From assembly GCF_024606365.1 (NCBI RefSeq), contig NZ_JAHHPO010000066.1, forward strand, positions 1-52,802: a stretch of DNA of 52,802 nucleotides. Reading direction: 5' to 3'. Position 1 is the stretch's first letter. The number at the start of each line of letters is the position of its first letter. Position numbers and translations under genes: made by a program. This document shows positions 38,556 through 47,603 of the stretch, piece by piece. Under the pieces are notes generated by a model. It worked only from the letters and a program-made list of their open reading frames with translations. It made no database searches and was not told where the DNA came from. Origin of the DNA: Endozoicomonas sp. ONNA2. GTDB lineage: Bacteria > Pseudomonadota > Gammaproteobacteria > Pseudomonadales > Endozoicomonadaceae.

Positions 38556-39290
38556 ATGTTCGGTTCGGTCAATTTTCCTTTACTGCCAGTTGCTGTAGCT
38601 CAGGGTAAATACACCCAAGAGTATATTGATGATTATGAATCAAAGGCTCACGAACTGTTTGAATTAAGAGAGGACAGGAAAAAGAACCCTGGATGGAATA
38701 CCATCAAGACTGTTGTTGGCTCCTCCCTTGCGGCGGTTTCTCAGATCGGTCAACTGACCGGTAGCATTTTTGGTCATATTGTTTTTGCCCTTCCCTCTGC
38801 CCTGGTCGGAGGAATCTTTGGTATCAGTATTTATGCGCCATTTATGAAAGCTGTTGACTATATTTTGGGCAGAGAAAACACCAAGTCGTTCTTCGAATAT
38901 ACCATTACACCGGCAAATATACTCAGCAATTGTATTTATAACCGGGTTACAGACCTTGCCTGCCGATACGTTGTGGGTTTTGGACTCATGGTTGCGGTAG
39001 TGGAACCTATAAATATTATCCTGGGCGGACTGGCTGCGGGAGCCATGTTATCACCGTATATTTATGATGACTTTATAAATAATAACGCCGAAAATGTAGA
39101 GCATTACATCGATGGTCCGGGAAATTTTTCAGTCAAGCTAAGTGCTCAGCACTACTTATGGCAAAAATTTGATGATTTAGCGGCGGGCATCAATAGAACG
39201 CCTTTAACTCTTTATGATCGATTTGCAGTTCAATTGGATGTTAGCCAGATTTCTGTCATGGGCTTAGTGGTTGATGATAAAGAATATTAG
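38556..39290 (+). CDS. Orphan hydrophobic protein of unknown function
   Basis: A 244-residue protein that I do not recognise. The N-terminus is soluble and charged (YIDDYESKAHELFELREDRKKNPGW). Three or four Gly/Ala-rich hydrophobic segments follow between about 50 and 175 (IFGHIVFALPSALVGGIFGISIY; YVVGFGLMVAVVEPINIILGGLAAGAML). The C-terminus is soluble. The hydrophobic parts flanked by soluble ends recall membrane-inserting secreted proteins, but there is no chaperone gene beside it. GGGG precedes the ATG. Confidence 0.65.
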   Translation: MFGSVNFPLLPVAVAQGKYTQEYIDDYESKAHELFELREDRKKNPGWNTIKTVVGSSLAAVSQIGQLTGSIFGHIVFALPSALVGGIFGISIYAPFMKAVDYILGRENTKSFFEYTITPANILSNCIYNRVTDLACRYVVGFGLMVAVVEPINIILGGLAAGAMLSPYIYDDFINNNAENVEHYIDGPGNFSVKLSAQHYLWQKFDDLAAGINRTPLTLYDRFAVQLDVSQISVMGLVVDDKEY

Positions 39291-39724
39291 TATTTCTCCG
39301 TTTTTTTCAGACGCTCACTGACATCCGTTGTAATGTGCCAGATACACTCTCAGCTGAATCTAACATAGCGTAATGAATCTCAGGCATTATCAAGTTGGTC
39401 CTTGGGATGGCTCTGAAACCTTCGATTAATGCATTTTGGTGATACCGTACTGAAGTATTTGGGATATTTCAAAAACTGCCCCGAATCTCGCACACGACCG
39501 CATGAATGTGTGAGACAGGGCGGCGCCAGATGCTAATCCCGAGTATTTTGCATTTTTGAGGGAGCATCGTACTGGAGTATAAGGTCAACCGAGCACAACT
39601 CCCTTCGAGCGGCAAAGGACAAGCGAGAGCGGGAGTACGTTTATGAAATATCTGGCTCAGAGTCTATCAGTGTCATCGGTTTGGAGATTGGCTGATAAGT
39701 AAGGTATTGCTTGCCAAAAGCACT
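39291..39724. other. Intergenic region before dinB
   Basis: No gene is visible. Two imperfect copies of a CGTACTG(A/G)AGTAT motif (near 39447 and 39567) and an imperfect CTCGCACAC/GTGTGAG stem are present. Its content is otherwise unexplained. Confidence 0.4.
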
Positions 39725-39740
39725 CTGTATATATATAAAG
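39725..39740 (+). promoter_or_regulatory. Near-consensus LexA (SOS) box before dinB
   Basis: CTGT-ATATATAT-AAAG differs from the LexA consensus CTGT-N8-ACAG at one base, and has the preferred TA-alternating centre. It ends 24 bases before dinB, a standard SOS gene, which makes repression by LexA likely. Confidence 0.75.
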
Positions 39741-39764
39741 TGCTAATCCGAATCTAATTGTAAC

Positions 39765-40892
39765 ATGATGCAAAGTAATGCCAGTCTTGAGCAAAAGGTG
39801 GTCCAGAGAAAAATCATACATATCGATTTTGACGCCTTCTTTGCCAGTATTGAAATACGTGATAATCCGAGGTTATCAGGGAAGCCCGTTGCTGTCGGGG
39901 GGGCTTCTGATCGTAGAGGGGTGATTGCCACTTGTAATTATGAAGCGCGTCGATTTGGCGTACACTCAGCCATGCCTTCAGCGCAGGCAATGAGACTCTG
40001 CCCGAACCTGAAAATCATTCCTCCCCGTTTTTCCGTTTATCGCGCAGCGTCTGCAGAAGCTCATGCTATTTTTCGCCAATATACTGATTTAATTGAACCC
40101 TTATCCTTGGATGAGGCCTATCTGGATGTTACCGGAACGCATTTTTGTCGAGGCAGCGCCACCTTGATTGCCGAGGAAATCCGACAGAAAATTTTTCAAA
40201 AATTGCAGGTTACCGTATCTGCCGGTGTTGCAACTAATAAGTTTCTGGCCAAGATTGCCAGTGACTGGAATAAACCCAATGGCCTTTTTGTAATCACTCC
40301 GGCACAGGTGGATGATTTTATTTTCGATCTGCCCGTGGAAAAAATTCATGGGGTAGGGCGGGTTACTGCCGGGAAACTGCACAAAAAAGGGATCAATACC
40401 TGTTGGCAATTACGCCAGTATTCTATTCTTGAGTTAAGTCGCTGGTTTGGGAGTTTTGGTGAGCGGTTATGGGAGCTTTCCCGGGGCCGGGATGATCGTG
40501 AGGTGCAAACTTGCCGACGCAGGAAATCCCTATCTGTTGAGCATACTTATGACCATGATTTAGTGGGGCTAGAAGATATTACAGCCCAGGTAATCCCTTT
40601 GCTTGAAGAACTTCAGGAACGATATAAGCGGATTGAGAGGGAATATGCAGTACATAAGCACTTTGTTAAAGTGAAGTTTGCAGATTTTACCCAGACCACC
40701 CTTGAGGAAAGTCTGCCGACAACCGGTGAAACCGTTAAGGAACATTTTACTCAGCTGCTGGTAAGAGCCCGGGAACGGGGAGCCCGTCCGGTCAGGCTGC
40801 TCGGATTGGGGGTCAGGCTTGTTGATCTCCGTGGAGAAAGATCGCTTGAGCAGCTCGAGCTTTTTGAAAAGAAAATTATGGGGCTGACGTAA
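39765..40892 (+). CDS. dinB: DNA polymerase IV (Y family)
   Basis: Error-prone lesion-bypass polymerase induced by DNA damage. The 375-residue protein has IIHIDFDAFFASIE (Asp21), the catalytic PLSLDEAYLDVT, the helix-hairpin-helix IHGVGRVTAGKLHKKGI and the little-finger domain. It ends with a beta-clamp-binding-like LEQLELF. The ATG at 39765 lacks a good ribosome site; a GTG at 39798 would also keep the conserved core. Its 3' end overlaps the convergent PqiA gene by 17 bases. Confidence 0.96.
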   Translation: MMQSNASLEQKVVQRKIIHIDFDAFFASIEIRDNPRLSGKPVAVGGASDRRGVIATCNYEARRFGVHSAMPSAQAMRLCPNLKIIPPRFSVYRAASAEAHAIFRQYTDLIEPLSLDEAYLDVTGTHFCRGSATLIAEEIRQKIFQKLQVTVSAGVATNKFLAKIASDWNKPNGLFVITPAQVDDFIFDLPVEKIHGVGRVTAGKLHKKGINTCWQLRQYSILELSRWFGSFGERLWELSRGRDDREVQTCRRRKSLSVEHTYDHDLVGLEDITAQVIPLLEELQERYKRIEREYAVHKHFVKVKFADFTQTTLEESLPTTGETVKEHFTQLLVRARERGARPVRLLGLGVRLVDLRGERSLEQLELFEKKIMGLT

Positions 40893-41496
40893 CCTCTTGT
40901 TTTTTTTCCGCCAGTTGCCCCATCAAATTACTGACAAGACAATAAGCCACGAACCAATAAAAGCCAGAGTGTAGTGTTGCATCAAATTGCACAACCTGTG
41001 AAGGGCCGACGTTTCCGGCAGCCTTGGCATTTACCGCCAGAAAGGCGATGAGTACTCCAATGGCAAAAACATCAGCCATGGACCATTTGCTCAATACACT
41101 GTTCAGTCCAAGCAGTTTATGGTTTTTCTGCACAACATTAGCCAGCATTAGGCACCCTAGTTTTGTGACAGGTATCACCAGGCTGAAGATGACAATCAGT
41201 AATGCCACAAAATGATAGCCACTGTTCCAGAGGTCTCCAGCGGTACCGAGAATGGAACGCTTTCTCTTATAAACAGTGGATGTTCCTTTAACCTCCAGAC
41301 GATCAAGAAACTGGCTAGCCAGAGCAGCCGTAGCGGGATGAAGGTTCTGCTGCTGAACGATACGCTTTGCCTCATTCAGCATTGCTTGGCGATCAAGATC
41401 TGCCTTTATGGTCAGCATGGGTTGGGTAATTCCCGGGATCAACAGGAAAAGTGGGATGATTACCATTAATGGAGTGAGTATTTTTTGTTTGACCAC
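40876..41496 (-). CDS. PqiA-domain inner membrane protein
   Basis: A single paraquat-inducible protein A domain (about 206 residues). It has four hydrophobic segments (ILTPLMVIIPLFLLIPGITQPM; HFVALLIVIFSLVIPVTKLG; MADVFAIGVLIAFLAV; FYWFVAYCLV) and the typical KWSMADVFAIGVL motif. E. coli PqiA has two such domains; this is one. PqiA proteins work with MCE (PqiB-type) lipid transporters, but none is nearby. GTG 41496 follows GAGG by six bases; a TTG at 41508 is an alternative. It may follow recJ in one transcript. Confidence 0.85.
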   Translation of the reverse strand: MVKQKILTPLMVIIPLFLLIPGITQPMLTIKADLDRQAMLNEAKRIVQQQNLHPATAALASQFLDRLEVKGTSTVYKRKRSILGTAGDLWNSGYHFVALLIVIFSLVIPVTKLGCLMLANVVQKNHKLLGLNSVLSKWSMADVFAIGVLIAFLAVNAKAAGNVGPSQVVQFDATLHSGFYWFVAYCLVSNLMGQLAEKKQEVTSAP

Positions 41497-41625
41497 CTTT
41501 AGCCTCAATACTTATACCAATTTCACCTTCTGAAATTAGAATCGCTCCATCAATAGGGAGCAGTCCATTCTGGTAGACACAGTGAATTAAAGTTCCGTGC
41601 CCATTGAAAAGTGGCACGCCACATT

Positions 41626-43362
41626 TCACGCCGGTTCAAAATGTTCAACCATCAGCTGTAGGTTGTGCTGGCCACGGAATTCATTGATATCGAGTTTATA
41701 GACAGCCTTGATCTGACGAACATTGGGATCAGGCCACACCCGATTGTCAATATTAAAGGCAATGGCATCAAGCCAAAGTTCGCTGCCGGGTATCTTGAGT
41801 ACCATTTTAAGGTGCTTCTCTCCCACCAGTTTCTGCTGAATGATTTGAAACTGGCCATCAAAGCAGGGCTCAGGAAAACTTTGTCCCCACGGCCCGCCCT
41901 CGCGAAGGGTATAGGCGGTTGCCATGGTGACCTGACCGGGCATCAGTTCACCGTCAGTGTGCATTTCTGCCTGAAGGTCTTCAGCGGTCAGTTGTTTTCT
42001 GACTTCAAGGTCAAAAGCTCCTTGAAACGCGCTGAATTTTGTTTTTGGTATGGATAGGCCCGCAGCCATGGTGTGCCCGCCAAATTTAATAATAAGCCCC
42101 GGGTTATCTCTGGCGATGCTGTCCAGTGCATCACGCATATGCAGTCCCTGAATCGACCTGGCAGACCCTTTCAGTTCTGGCTCTCCCACAGGGTTATCGG
42201 CTTCAGCAAAAGCGATTACCGGACGGTTCAGTTTCTCTTTTACCCGGGAAGCCAGAATACCAACCACGCCCTGGTGCCAGCTTTCCTGAAACAAACTGAT
42301 GCCCCATGGCAGATCTGTTTCCAGGTTGAAGCGGATTTGCTCCAGCTCGGCCATGGCCTGGCTGTGCATACTGCCCTCAATGGCTTTTCGGTCACGGTTA
42401 AGACCGTCCAGATCACAGGCTAACTCCCTTGCCCGGTTCATATCGTCACACAGGAGTAGTTCGATGCCAATCGACATATCGTCCAGACGTCCAGCTGCAT
42501 TGAGTCTTGGGCCCAGGGCAAAGCCGAGGTCTTGGGCGACCAACTTTTCAGCATTTCTACCAGATACCTCAATCAGCGCTGTAATGCCCGGCCGACAACG
42601 GCCACTGCGGATGCGGGCAAGCCCCTGGAATACCAGTATGCGGTTATTGCTGTCCAGCTTGACCACATCAGCCACCGTGCCGAGGGCAACAAGGTCCAGA
42701 AGCTCGGCCAGGTTGGGCTCTGATTTATCATTAAAATAACCCCGCGACCGCAACAGGGTTCGCAAGGTACACATCAAGTAGAAAATAACGCCTACCCCGG
42801 CGGTATTTTTACCGGGAAACGGGCAGTCTGGCTGATTAGGGTTAACAATCGCATCGGCTTCAGGCAGCTCGCGACCAGCCAGATGGTGATCGGTAACCAC
42901 AACTTTCATACCGCTGTTTTTTGCTGCCAGTACACCGGCAATGCTGGAGATGCCATTATCAACGGTGATTAATACATCCGGTTGCAAGGGCAGGGCGGCT
43001 GCAACAATTTCAGGGGTCAGGCCATAACCATAGTCAAAGCGGTTGGGTACCAGAAAATCGGCATGGCCATCCATGCTTCTCAGGGCCAGAACTGCGAGAG
43101 CACTGCTGGTGGCGCCATCGCAGTCGAAGTCGCCAACAATTAACATGCGTTGCTGGTTGATAATAGCCTCGGCCAGAATGTCAGCGGCTTTATCGATATC
43201 CTTCAGTTGCCGGTAGTCGCTTAATTGTTGCAGCTGACGTGGCAGTTCATCCTGAGTTTTAACGCCCCGTGCACTGTAAATTCTGGCCAGCAGAGGATCC
43301 ATCTCTGGTGTGAAGCAACAAGTTGAAAGGTCGTAGGAGCGGCGGATTATATTCACGGACAT
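41626..43362 (-). CDS. recJ: Single-stranded-DNA-specific exonuclease RecJ
   Basis: 5'-3' ssDNA exonuclease of recombination and mismatch repair. The 578-residue protein has DHH phosphoesterase motifs (IVGDFDCDGATSSALAV, VVVTDHHLAG, VNPNQPDCPFPGKNTAGVG). The DHHA1 domain follows (IKFGGHTMAAGLSI), then a C-terminal OB fold. It is located near thrC and hom, a recurrent gammaproteobacterial grouping. Confidence 0.97.
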   Translation of the reverse strand: MSVNIIRRSYDLSTCCFTPEMDPLLARIYSARGVKTQDELPRQLQQLSDYRQLKDIDKAADILAEAIINQQRMLIVGDFDCDGATSSALAVLALRSMDGHADFLVPNRFDYGYGLTPEIVAAALPLQPDVLITVDNGISSIAGVLAAKNSGMKVVVTDHHLAGRELPEADAIVNPNQPDCPFPGKNTAGVGVIFYLMCTLRTLLRSRGYFNDKSEPNLAELLDLVALGTVADVVKLDSNNRILVFQGLARIRSGRCRPGITALIEVSGRNAEKLVAQDLGFALGPRLNAAGRLDDMSIGIELLLCDDMNRARELACDLDGLNRDRKAIEGSMHSQAMAELEQIRFNLETDLPWGISLFQESWHQGVVGILASRVKEKLNRPVIAFAEADNPVGEPELKGSARSIQGLHMRDALDSIARDNPGLIIKFGGHTMAAGLSIPKTKFSAFQGAFDLEVRKQLTAEDLQAEMHTDGELMPGQVTMATAYTLREGGPWGQSFPEPCFDGQFQIIQQKLVGEKHLKMVLKIPGSELWLDAIAFNIDNRVWPDPNVRQIKAVYKLDINEFRGQHNLQLMVEHFEPA

Positions 43363-43792
43363 AAACGGAATAACGGACTATGAACACAAAGAGAGTGTCA
43401 GATTAACACAGTTTCCGTTAAGCGGGGGCAATAATGTGGGGTATCTGACACTTCCCGCCGTGGCGGGCGAGGGCTCTTCGATGCGCTGCACTGAACCAGA
43501 CCACCACCCACGGAGTGCTCGCATAAAAACAGGATCCCCAAAGAGTCATCAAGTCCCATGGCCTCCACTGAGTAAACTTCTGGCGAAAAGACCGCTTTAC
43601 ATGGCGTCCCTGGTGGTTGCCACTTGGCTTCTTGTGTCGAAGAGCCTGACGAAGAGGGTGAATTTACCGGGATTGTTTTATTGAGTTTCATTGGTGGTAG
43701 TCTCCAGAACACTCCCTGTTCTGGATCGGCAGTATTACAACTGATTGAAGACGAAGTCAGCATGCCGTCGGCTGGCATGATGGTTTTGAAGT
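43363..43792. other. Intergenic region recJ-thrC, possible decayed coding remnant
   Basis: 430 bases without an accepted gene. It holds hairpins CCCGCC/GGCGGG (43456-43469), CCAGAAC/GTTCTGG (43704-43724) and CATGCC/GGCATG (43761-43779). Both strands contain medium-length open frames (for instance minus 43398-43778 and plus 43624-43809). None has a good ribosome site or a recognisable product, so it may be a fragment of a degraded mobile element. Confidence 0.4.
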
Positions 43793-45181
43793 TCAGGTGC
43801 TTTGAATGAAAGTCCTGATAGACGACAGTTTGTTTTCAATAATATTGTAACGCTCCTCCCGGTCAAACAAATCAGCCATACAAGCTGGCAGTGGTGGTGC
43901 TGCCAGGCCCGCCTTGATGATCGCGTCTGGGAATTTTACCGGATGGGCTGTTGCCAGGGTTACCACTGGTGTTTCTCTGGCAAGCTCAACGTCTTCTGTT
44001 GCCCGGATACCGGTTGCTGTATGGGGGTCAGCAAGATACCCGGTGTTATTGTACAGGGCACTGATCGTATCGCAGACCTGCTGATCATCAGAACGGCTGC
44101 TATCAAACAGTTCCCTGATGGCCTGCCATGGGCCATGATCAACACGAATATTCCCTGTTTCCCGGAAACCGGACATCAACTCTGCCATGGCGTTGCCATC
44201 ACGGTTATGCATATCAAACAGCAGGCGTTCAAAGTTGCTGGAAACCATAATGTCCATACTGGGCGACAATGTCTGCTGCAGTGCTTCCTTGCGGTAGTCG
44301 TTGTGTTGGAAGAATCGGTGGAGAATGTCGTTGTGGTTGGTGGCAACAATCAGCTTTTCTATGGGCAGGCCCATGCCCCGTGCGATATAGCCTGCGAAGA
44401 TATCACCAAAGTTGCCAGTAGGCACTGAAAAGCTGACAGGCTGATCCGGCGCACCGAGAGCCAGGGCCCCGTGAAAATAATAGACAATCTGGGCCATGAT
44501 TCTGGCCCAGTTAATGGAGTTAACGGCAACGAGGCGGGTGTTTTCTGGCAGAAAGGACTGGTCGGCGAAACATCTTTTCACCATATCCTGGCAGTCATCA
44601 AAATTGCCCTGCAAGGCAAGGTTGTGAACATTGCTGTCCAGTGCAGTGGTCATCTGACGACGCTGAACTTCTGATACACGTTGATAAGGGTGAAGAATGA
44701 AAATTTTCAGACGATCGCTATGGCGACAGCCTTCTATAGCAGCAGATCCTGTATCACCGGAAGTTGCACCCAGAACTATGGCCTTTTCATTACGCTCAGT
44801 CAGTGTATGGTCCAGAAGGCGACCAAGCAGTTGCAGTGCAAAGTCTTTGAAGGCAAGAGTTGGGCCGTGGAAAAGTTCCATAACCCACTGGTTGGCACCC
44901 AGTTGATGAAGTGGTGCGACAGCCTGGTGGCTGAACCCGGCATAACTGTCGTCAATCATCTGCCTGAGTTGGTCATCCGGGATGGTGCCTCCGACAAAAG
45001 GCTGGATGATTTCGAAGGCCAGCTGGTGGTAGGGGAGTCCCTTTAGCGACCGTATGGTTTCAGCGCTGAGCTTTGGCAAGGTCTCGGGTATATATAGACC
45101 ACCATCGTCTGCCAGCCCGGCCAGCAGGACATCCTGAAAATCTTTGGTGTGTCCCTTTCCTCGGGTACTGATGTATTTCAC
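43793..45181 (-). CDS. thrC: Threonine synthase
   Basis: PLP enzyme making threonine from O-phosphohomoserine. The 462-residue protein has the Lys-PLP segment FHGPTLAFKDFALQ, the phosphate-binding ATSGDTGSAA and the typical start KYISTRGKGHTKDFQDVLLAGL. The start codon is GTG 45181. It lies after hom, and the two form the threonine pathway segment here; the homoserine kinase gene is not in the window. Confidence 0.97.
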   Translation of the reverse strand: MKYISTRGKGHTKDFQDVLLAGLADDGGLYIPETLPKLSAETIRSLKGLPYHQLAFEIIQPFVGGTIPDDQLRQMIDDSYAGFSHQAVAPLHQLGANQWVMELFHGPTLAFKDFALQLLGRLLDHTLTERNEKAIVLGATSGDTGSAAIEGCRHSDRLKIFILHPYQRVSEVQRRQMTTALDSNVHNLALQGNFDDCQDMVKRCFADQSFLPENTRLVAVNSINWARIMAQIVYYFHGALALGAPDQPVSFSVPTGNFGDIFAGYIARGMGLPIEKLIVATNHNDILHRFFQHNDYRKEALQQTLSPSMDIMVSSNFERLLFDMHNRDGNAMAELMSGFRETGNIRVDHGPWQAIRELFDSSRSDDQQVCDTISALYNNTGYLADPHTATGIRATEDVELARETPVVTLATAHPVKFPDAIIKAGLAAPPLPACMADLFDREERYNIIENKLSSIRTFIQST

Positions 45182-45253
45182 TGTGAATTCCGTATATTTG
45201 TTTATTACTGGTTCAGATTACTCTGACAGTACCGTTTACCAGCTATAAAAGGG

Positions 45254-45398
45254 TGTTGCAAAAGGTATAAAAGCCTTGAACCACAAAGACACAAAGGCAC
45301 AAAGGATACCTTTCTTGTTAGTTGGTCTTGGGCAAGCCAGAAAGAACTTTGTGTCTTTGTGCCTTTGTGGTTGCCCTTCATTTAAGGCCTTTCGCAAC
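45254..45398. repeat. Long imperfect inverted repeat between thrC and hom
   Basis: The left arm (45254-45306) has GTTGCAAAAGG and AACCACAAAGACACAAAGG. The right arm (45346-45398) has the inverted counterpart, with CTTTGTGTCTTTGTGCCTTT and GGCCTTTCGCAAC. The pairing extends over most of the ~50-base arms with some mismatches. The core AACCACAAAGRCACAAAG motif resembles dispersed repeats seen in many environmental bacteria. It probably forms a long RNA hairpin between hom and thrC. Confidence 0.75.
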
Positions 45399-45422
45399 AG
45401 CCTGGCGGGTGGGCAGATAGCT

Positions 45423-46727
45423 TCAGGCCATGATTTCAACACGAATCCGGGTGATGGGGGATTTAATATCCGCCAACGCTTCGAGATCAGAAATAGCTTT
45501 GTCCATGGTGCCTTCGAGCGTACGATGGGTGAGGATAACGATATCCGCACAACCATCATCTTCGCGAGTGACTTTTTGGGTAATGGCATCGATATTAATG
45601 CCGTGGCTGCTCAGCACCCAGGTGACGGCATTCATTACCCCGGGGTGATCGTCGGCATGGATGCGCAGATAAAAACTGCACAGTGTTTCGGTAATCGGCA
45701 GCACCGGGAGGGTGTCGGTCAGGCTTTCTGCTGAGAAGCCCAGGGCATTCACGGCAGCGTCTGGAGCGTCAATGGTTCTGGCAATATCGACGATATCGGC
45801 AATGATCGAAGAAGCTGTGGGCTCAGCGCCAGCACCGGGGCCGCTGTACATGGTCTGACCTGGCGCATCCCCCTGAACCACAACAGAGTTCATCACACCA
45901 TTAATGTTGGCCAGTGGCTGATCGGCAGGAATCAAGGTCGGGTGAACCCGCAGTTCAATGCCATTAACCGCCTTGCGGGCAATACCAAGGTGTTTGATTC
46001 TGAAGCCAAGGGAAGCGGCATACTGGATGTCATTGGGCGTTATTTTGCTGATGCCTTCGGTATAGGCTTTGTTGAACTGCAGAGGAATACCAAAAGCGAT
46101 GGATGCCATGATGGTCAGCTTGTGGCAGGCGTCAATACCTTCAACATCAAACGTTGGATCTGCTTCTGCATAACCCAGCGCCTGTGCTTCTCTGACAACA
46201 TCGGTAAACGGACGATTATGGTCGCCCATTTCCGTCAGAATATAGTTGCCGGTGCCATTAATAATACCCGCCAGCCAGCTGATGTTGTTCGCCGACAGGC
46301 CCTCTCTCAGACACTTGATAATGGGAATGCCACCGGCAACCGCCGCCTCATAAGCGACAATGACATTCTTGTTGCGGGCAGCCTCGAAGATCTCGTTACC
46401 ATGTTCGGCGATCAGGGCCTTGTTGGCGGTGACAACATGCTTTCCCTGTTCGATGGCTGTCAGAATCAGCTCTTTGGCAACCTCATAGCCACCAATGGTT
46501 TCGACCAGAATATCAATGTCAGGGTTGTGAGCGAGGGCAAAAATATCCCGGGTCACGCTAATATTCCGGATGTCGCAGTCAGGATTATCCCTGCGGGCGG
46601 CCACCTGCTCAATAATCACAGGACGACTGGCCCGGGCAGTAATAATTCTGGCGTTACGTTGGAGCACATTGAAAGTGCCGCCACCGACAGTGCCAAGTCC
46701 ACAGATACCTACTTTGACCGGTTTCAC
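45423..46727 (-). CDS. hom: Homoserine dehydrogenase
   Basis: NAD(P)H-dependent reduction of aspartate semialdehyde to homoserine for threonine and methionine. The 434-residue protein has the Rossmann motif GICGLGTVGGGTF, VVTANKALIAEHG, the catalytic region AGIINGTGNYILTEM, and a C-terminal ACT domain (LRIHADDHPGVMNAVTWVL) for threonine feedback. The start is GTG 46727 after GGGG. thrC follows downstream, separated by the inverted repeat. Confidence 0.97.
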   Translation of the reverse strand: MKPVKVGICGLGTVGGGTFNVLQRNARIITARASRPVIIEQVAARRDNPDCDIRNISVTRDIFALAHNPDIDILVETIGGYEVAKELILTAIEQGKHVVTANKALIAEHGNEIFEAARNKNVIVAYEAAVAGGIPIIKCLREGLSANNISWLAGIINGTGNYILTEMGDHNRPFTDVVREAQALGYAEADPTFDVEGIDACHKLTIMASIAFGIPLQFNKAYTEGISKITPNDIQYAASLGFRIKHLGIARKAVNGIELRVHPTLIPADQPLANINGVMNSVVVQGDAPGQTMYSGPGAGAEPTASSIIADIVDIARTIDAPDAAVNALGFSAESLTDTLPVLPITETLCSFYLRIHADDHPGVMNAVTWVLSSHGINIDAITQKVTREDDGCADIVILTHRTLEGTMDKAISDLEALADIKSPITRIRVEIMA

Positions 46728-46819
46728 ACTGTTACCCCACCTTCATTGTTATCATCATTCCCGGTATTACCGGTGGGGATTATATCCTTAAACTGGTTTT
46801 TGATGCGATATGGGCTGTG

Positions 46820-47440
46820 TCATTCACGGGCACCGTTGCGTGATGGGTTAATTGCCTCTTCATAAGCGGGCGGCGCGTGGTCCAGGTGTTCGTAAAGTGG
46901 TGGATGGGGAGGGGGAGCCATTGAGTCCAAAGATGCAGGCAAATGAGTATTGTTTGGCAAGGGCTCATTATCAATTACTCCGGAATCCTTGCCTGACGCT
47001 GATTCTTCCTGATCAGCCGGGCAATAAGTATTGTGGCTGTCAGAGAAAGTAGCTTTCAAAAAACACAGGGATTCGGCCAGTAGGTAGCCATCATTGGAAA
47101 AATAGCGTGATCGCTGTTCCTGGTTTGCACAAGCATACCCTAAAGAGCCAAGACTCAATGCCCCTGTTAACCCACCAGCTACTGCCATTCCTGTGGTGAT
47201 GCCGGAGCAAGCGCATAACTTGCAGGTCATTGCACAGAATTTGCCCACGCAGTCTGTTTGATTAAGATTGACCAGACAGCAGCAACAGTCTTTGATACAA
47301 GTTGTGCAAGTACAGGCAGTGACATTGACCCCTTTGAAAATACCAAAGCCACAGCCCGCAAGTTCCCCGCACAGGTAACCTCCATCACAACAGACTTTCG
47401 GGTCGGTCGTTTGTCTGGGGATATTTTGTGTAGTCAGCAT
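46820..47440 (-). CDS. Cys-rich protein with two PPxY motifs; candidate host-interacting protein
   Basis: A 206-residue protein of no family known to me. Residues 17-78 contain 16 cysteines, including CCCC at 52-55, mixed with small and hydrophobic residues. A Gly/Ala-rich hydrophobic helix follows (about 80-102, ITTGMAVAGGLTGALSLGSLG). The C-terminus is acidic and proline-rich and contains PPLY (180-183) and PPAY (190-193). PPxY is the ligand of eukaryotic WW domains such as those of Nedd4 ubiquitin ligases, and is rare as a tandem in bacteria. Clustered cysteines by a hydrophobic segment could be sites for host palmitoylation or could bind metal. With T3SS genes in the window, an effector is possible. 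AAGG precedes the ATG. Confidence 0.75.
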   Translation of the reverse strand: MLTTQNIPRQTTDPKVCCDGGYLCGELAGCGFGIFKGVNVTACTCTTCIKDCCCCLVNLNQTDCVGKFCAMTCKLCACSGITTGMAVAGGLTGALSLGSLGYACANQEQRSRYFSNDGYLLAESLCFLKATFSDSHNTYCPADQEESASGKDSGVIDNEPLPNNTHLPASLDSMAPPPHPPLYEHLDHAPPAYEEAINPSRNGARE

Positions 47441-47603
47441 TATTCAAAACCTTCTCGCTGATTTATCTCGCTGATTTATGTTTTGACAGAATTTTTTGGC
47501 AAAAGTTCATATGACTTTTTTGCGCACAGCAGCGGGAGCAGGTAGCTAAAAATAAATGTAATTTTTTTTTGAACTCTCAACTGTTTCACCTGTCTCGAAT
47601 CAC

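Noticed and set aside
41393-41629. 78-codon minus-strand frame whose GTG overlaps the recJ stop (GTGA)
   Set aside because: About half of it is the PqiA gene read in another frame and no ribosome site or family supports it. Only the part 41509-41629 is free of another gene.
43398-43778. 126-codon minus-strand frame between recJ and thrC
   Set aside because: No ribosome site, no recognisable domain, and another open frame on the opposite strand is equally good; recorded as an unexplained region instead.
45254-45398. CRISPR array or insertion sequence
   Set aside because: The units are inverted, not regularly spaced direct repeats, there are no spacers or cas genes, and no transposase reading frame is present.
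45942-46865. Long plus-strand open frame opposite hom
   Set aside because: hom on the minus strand is a clear full-length homologue, so this is its antisense shadow.
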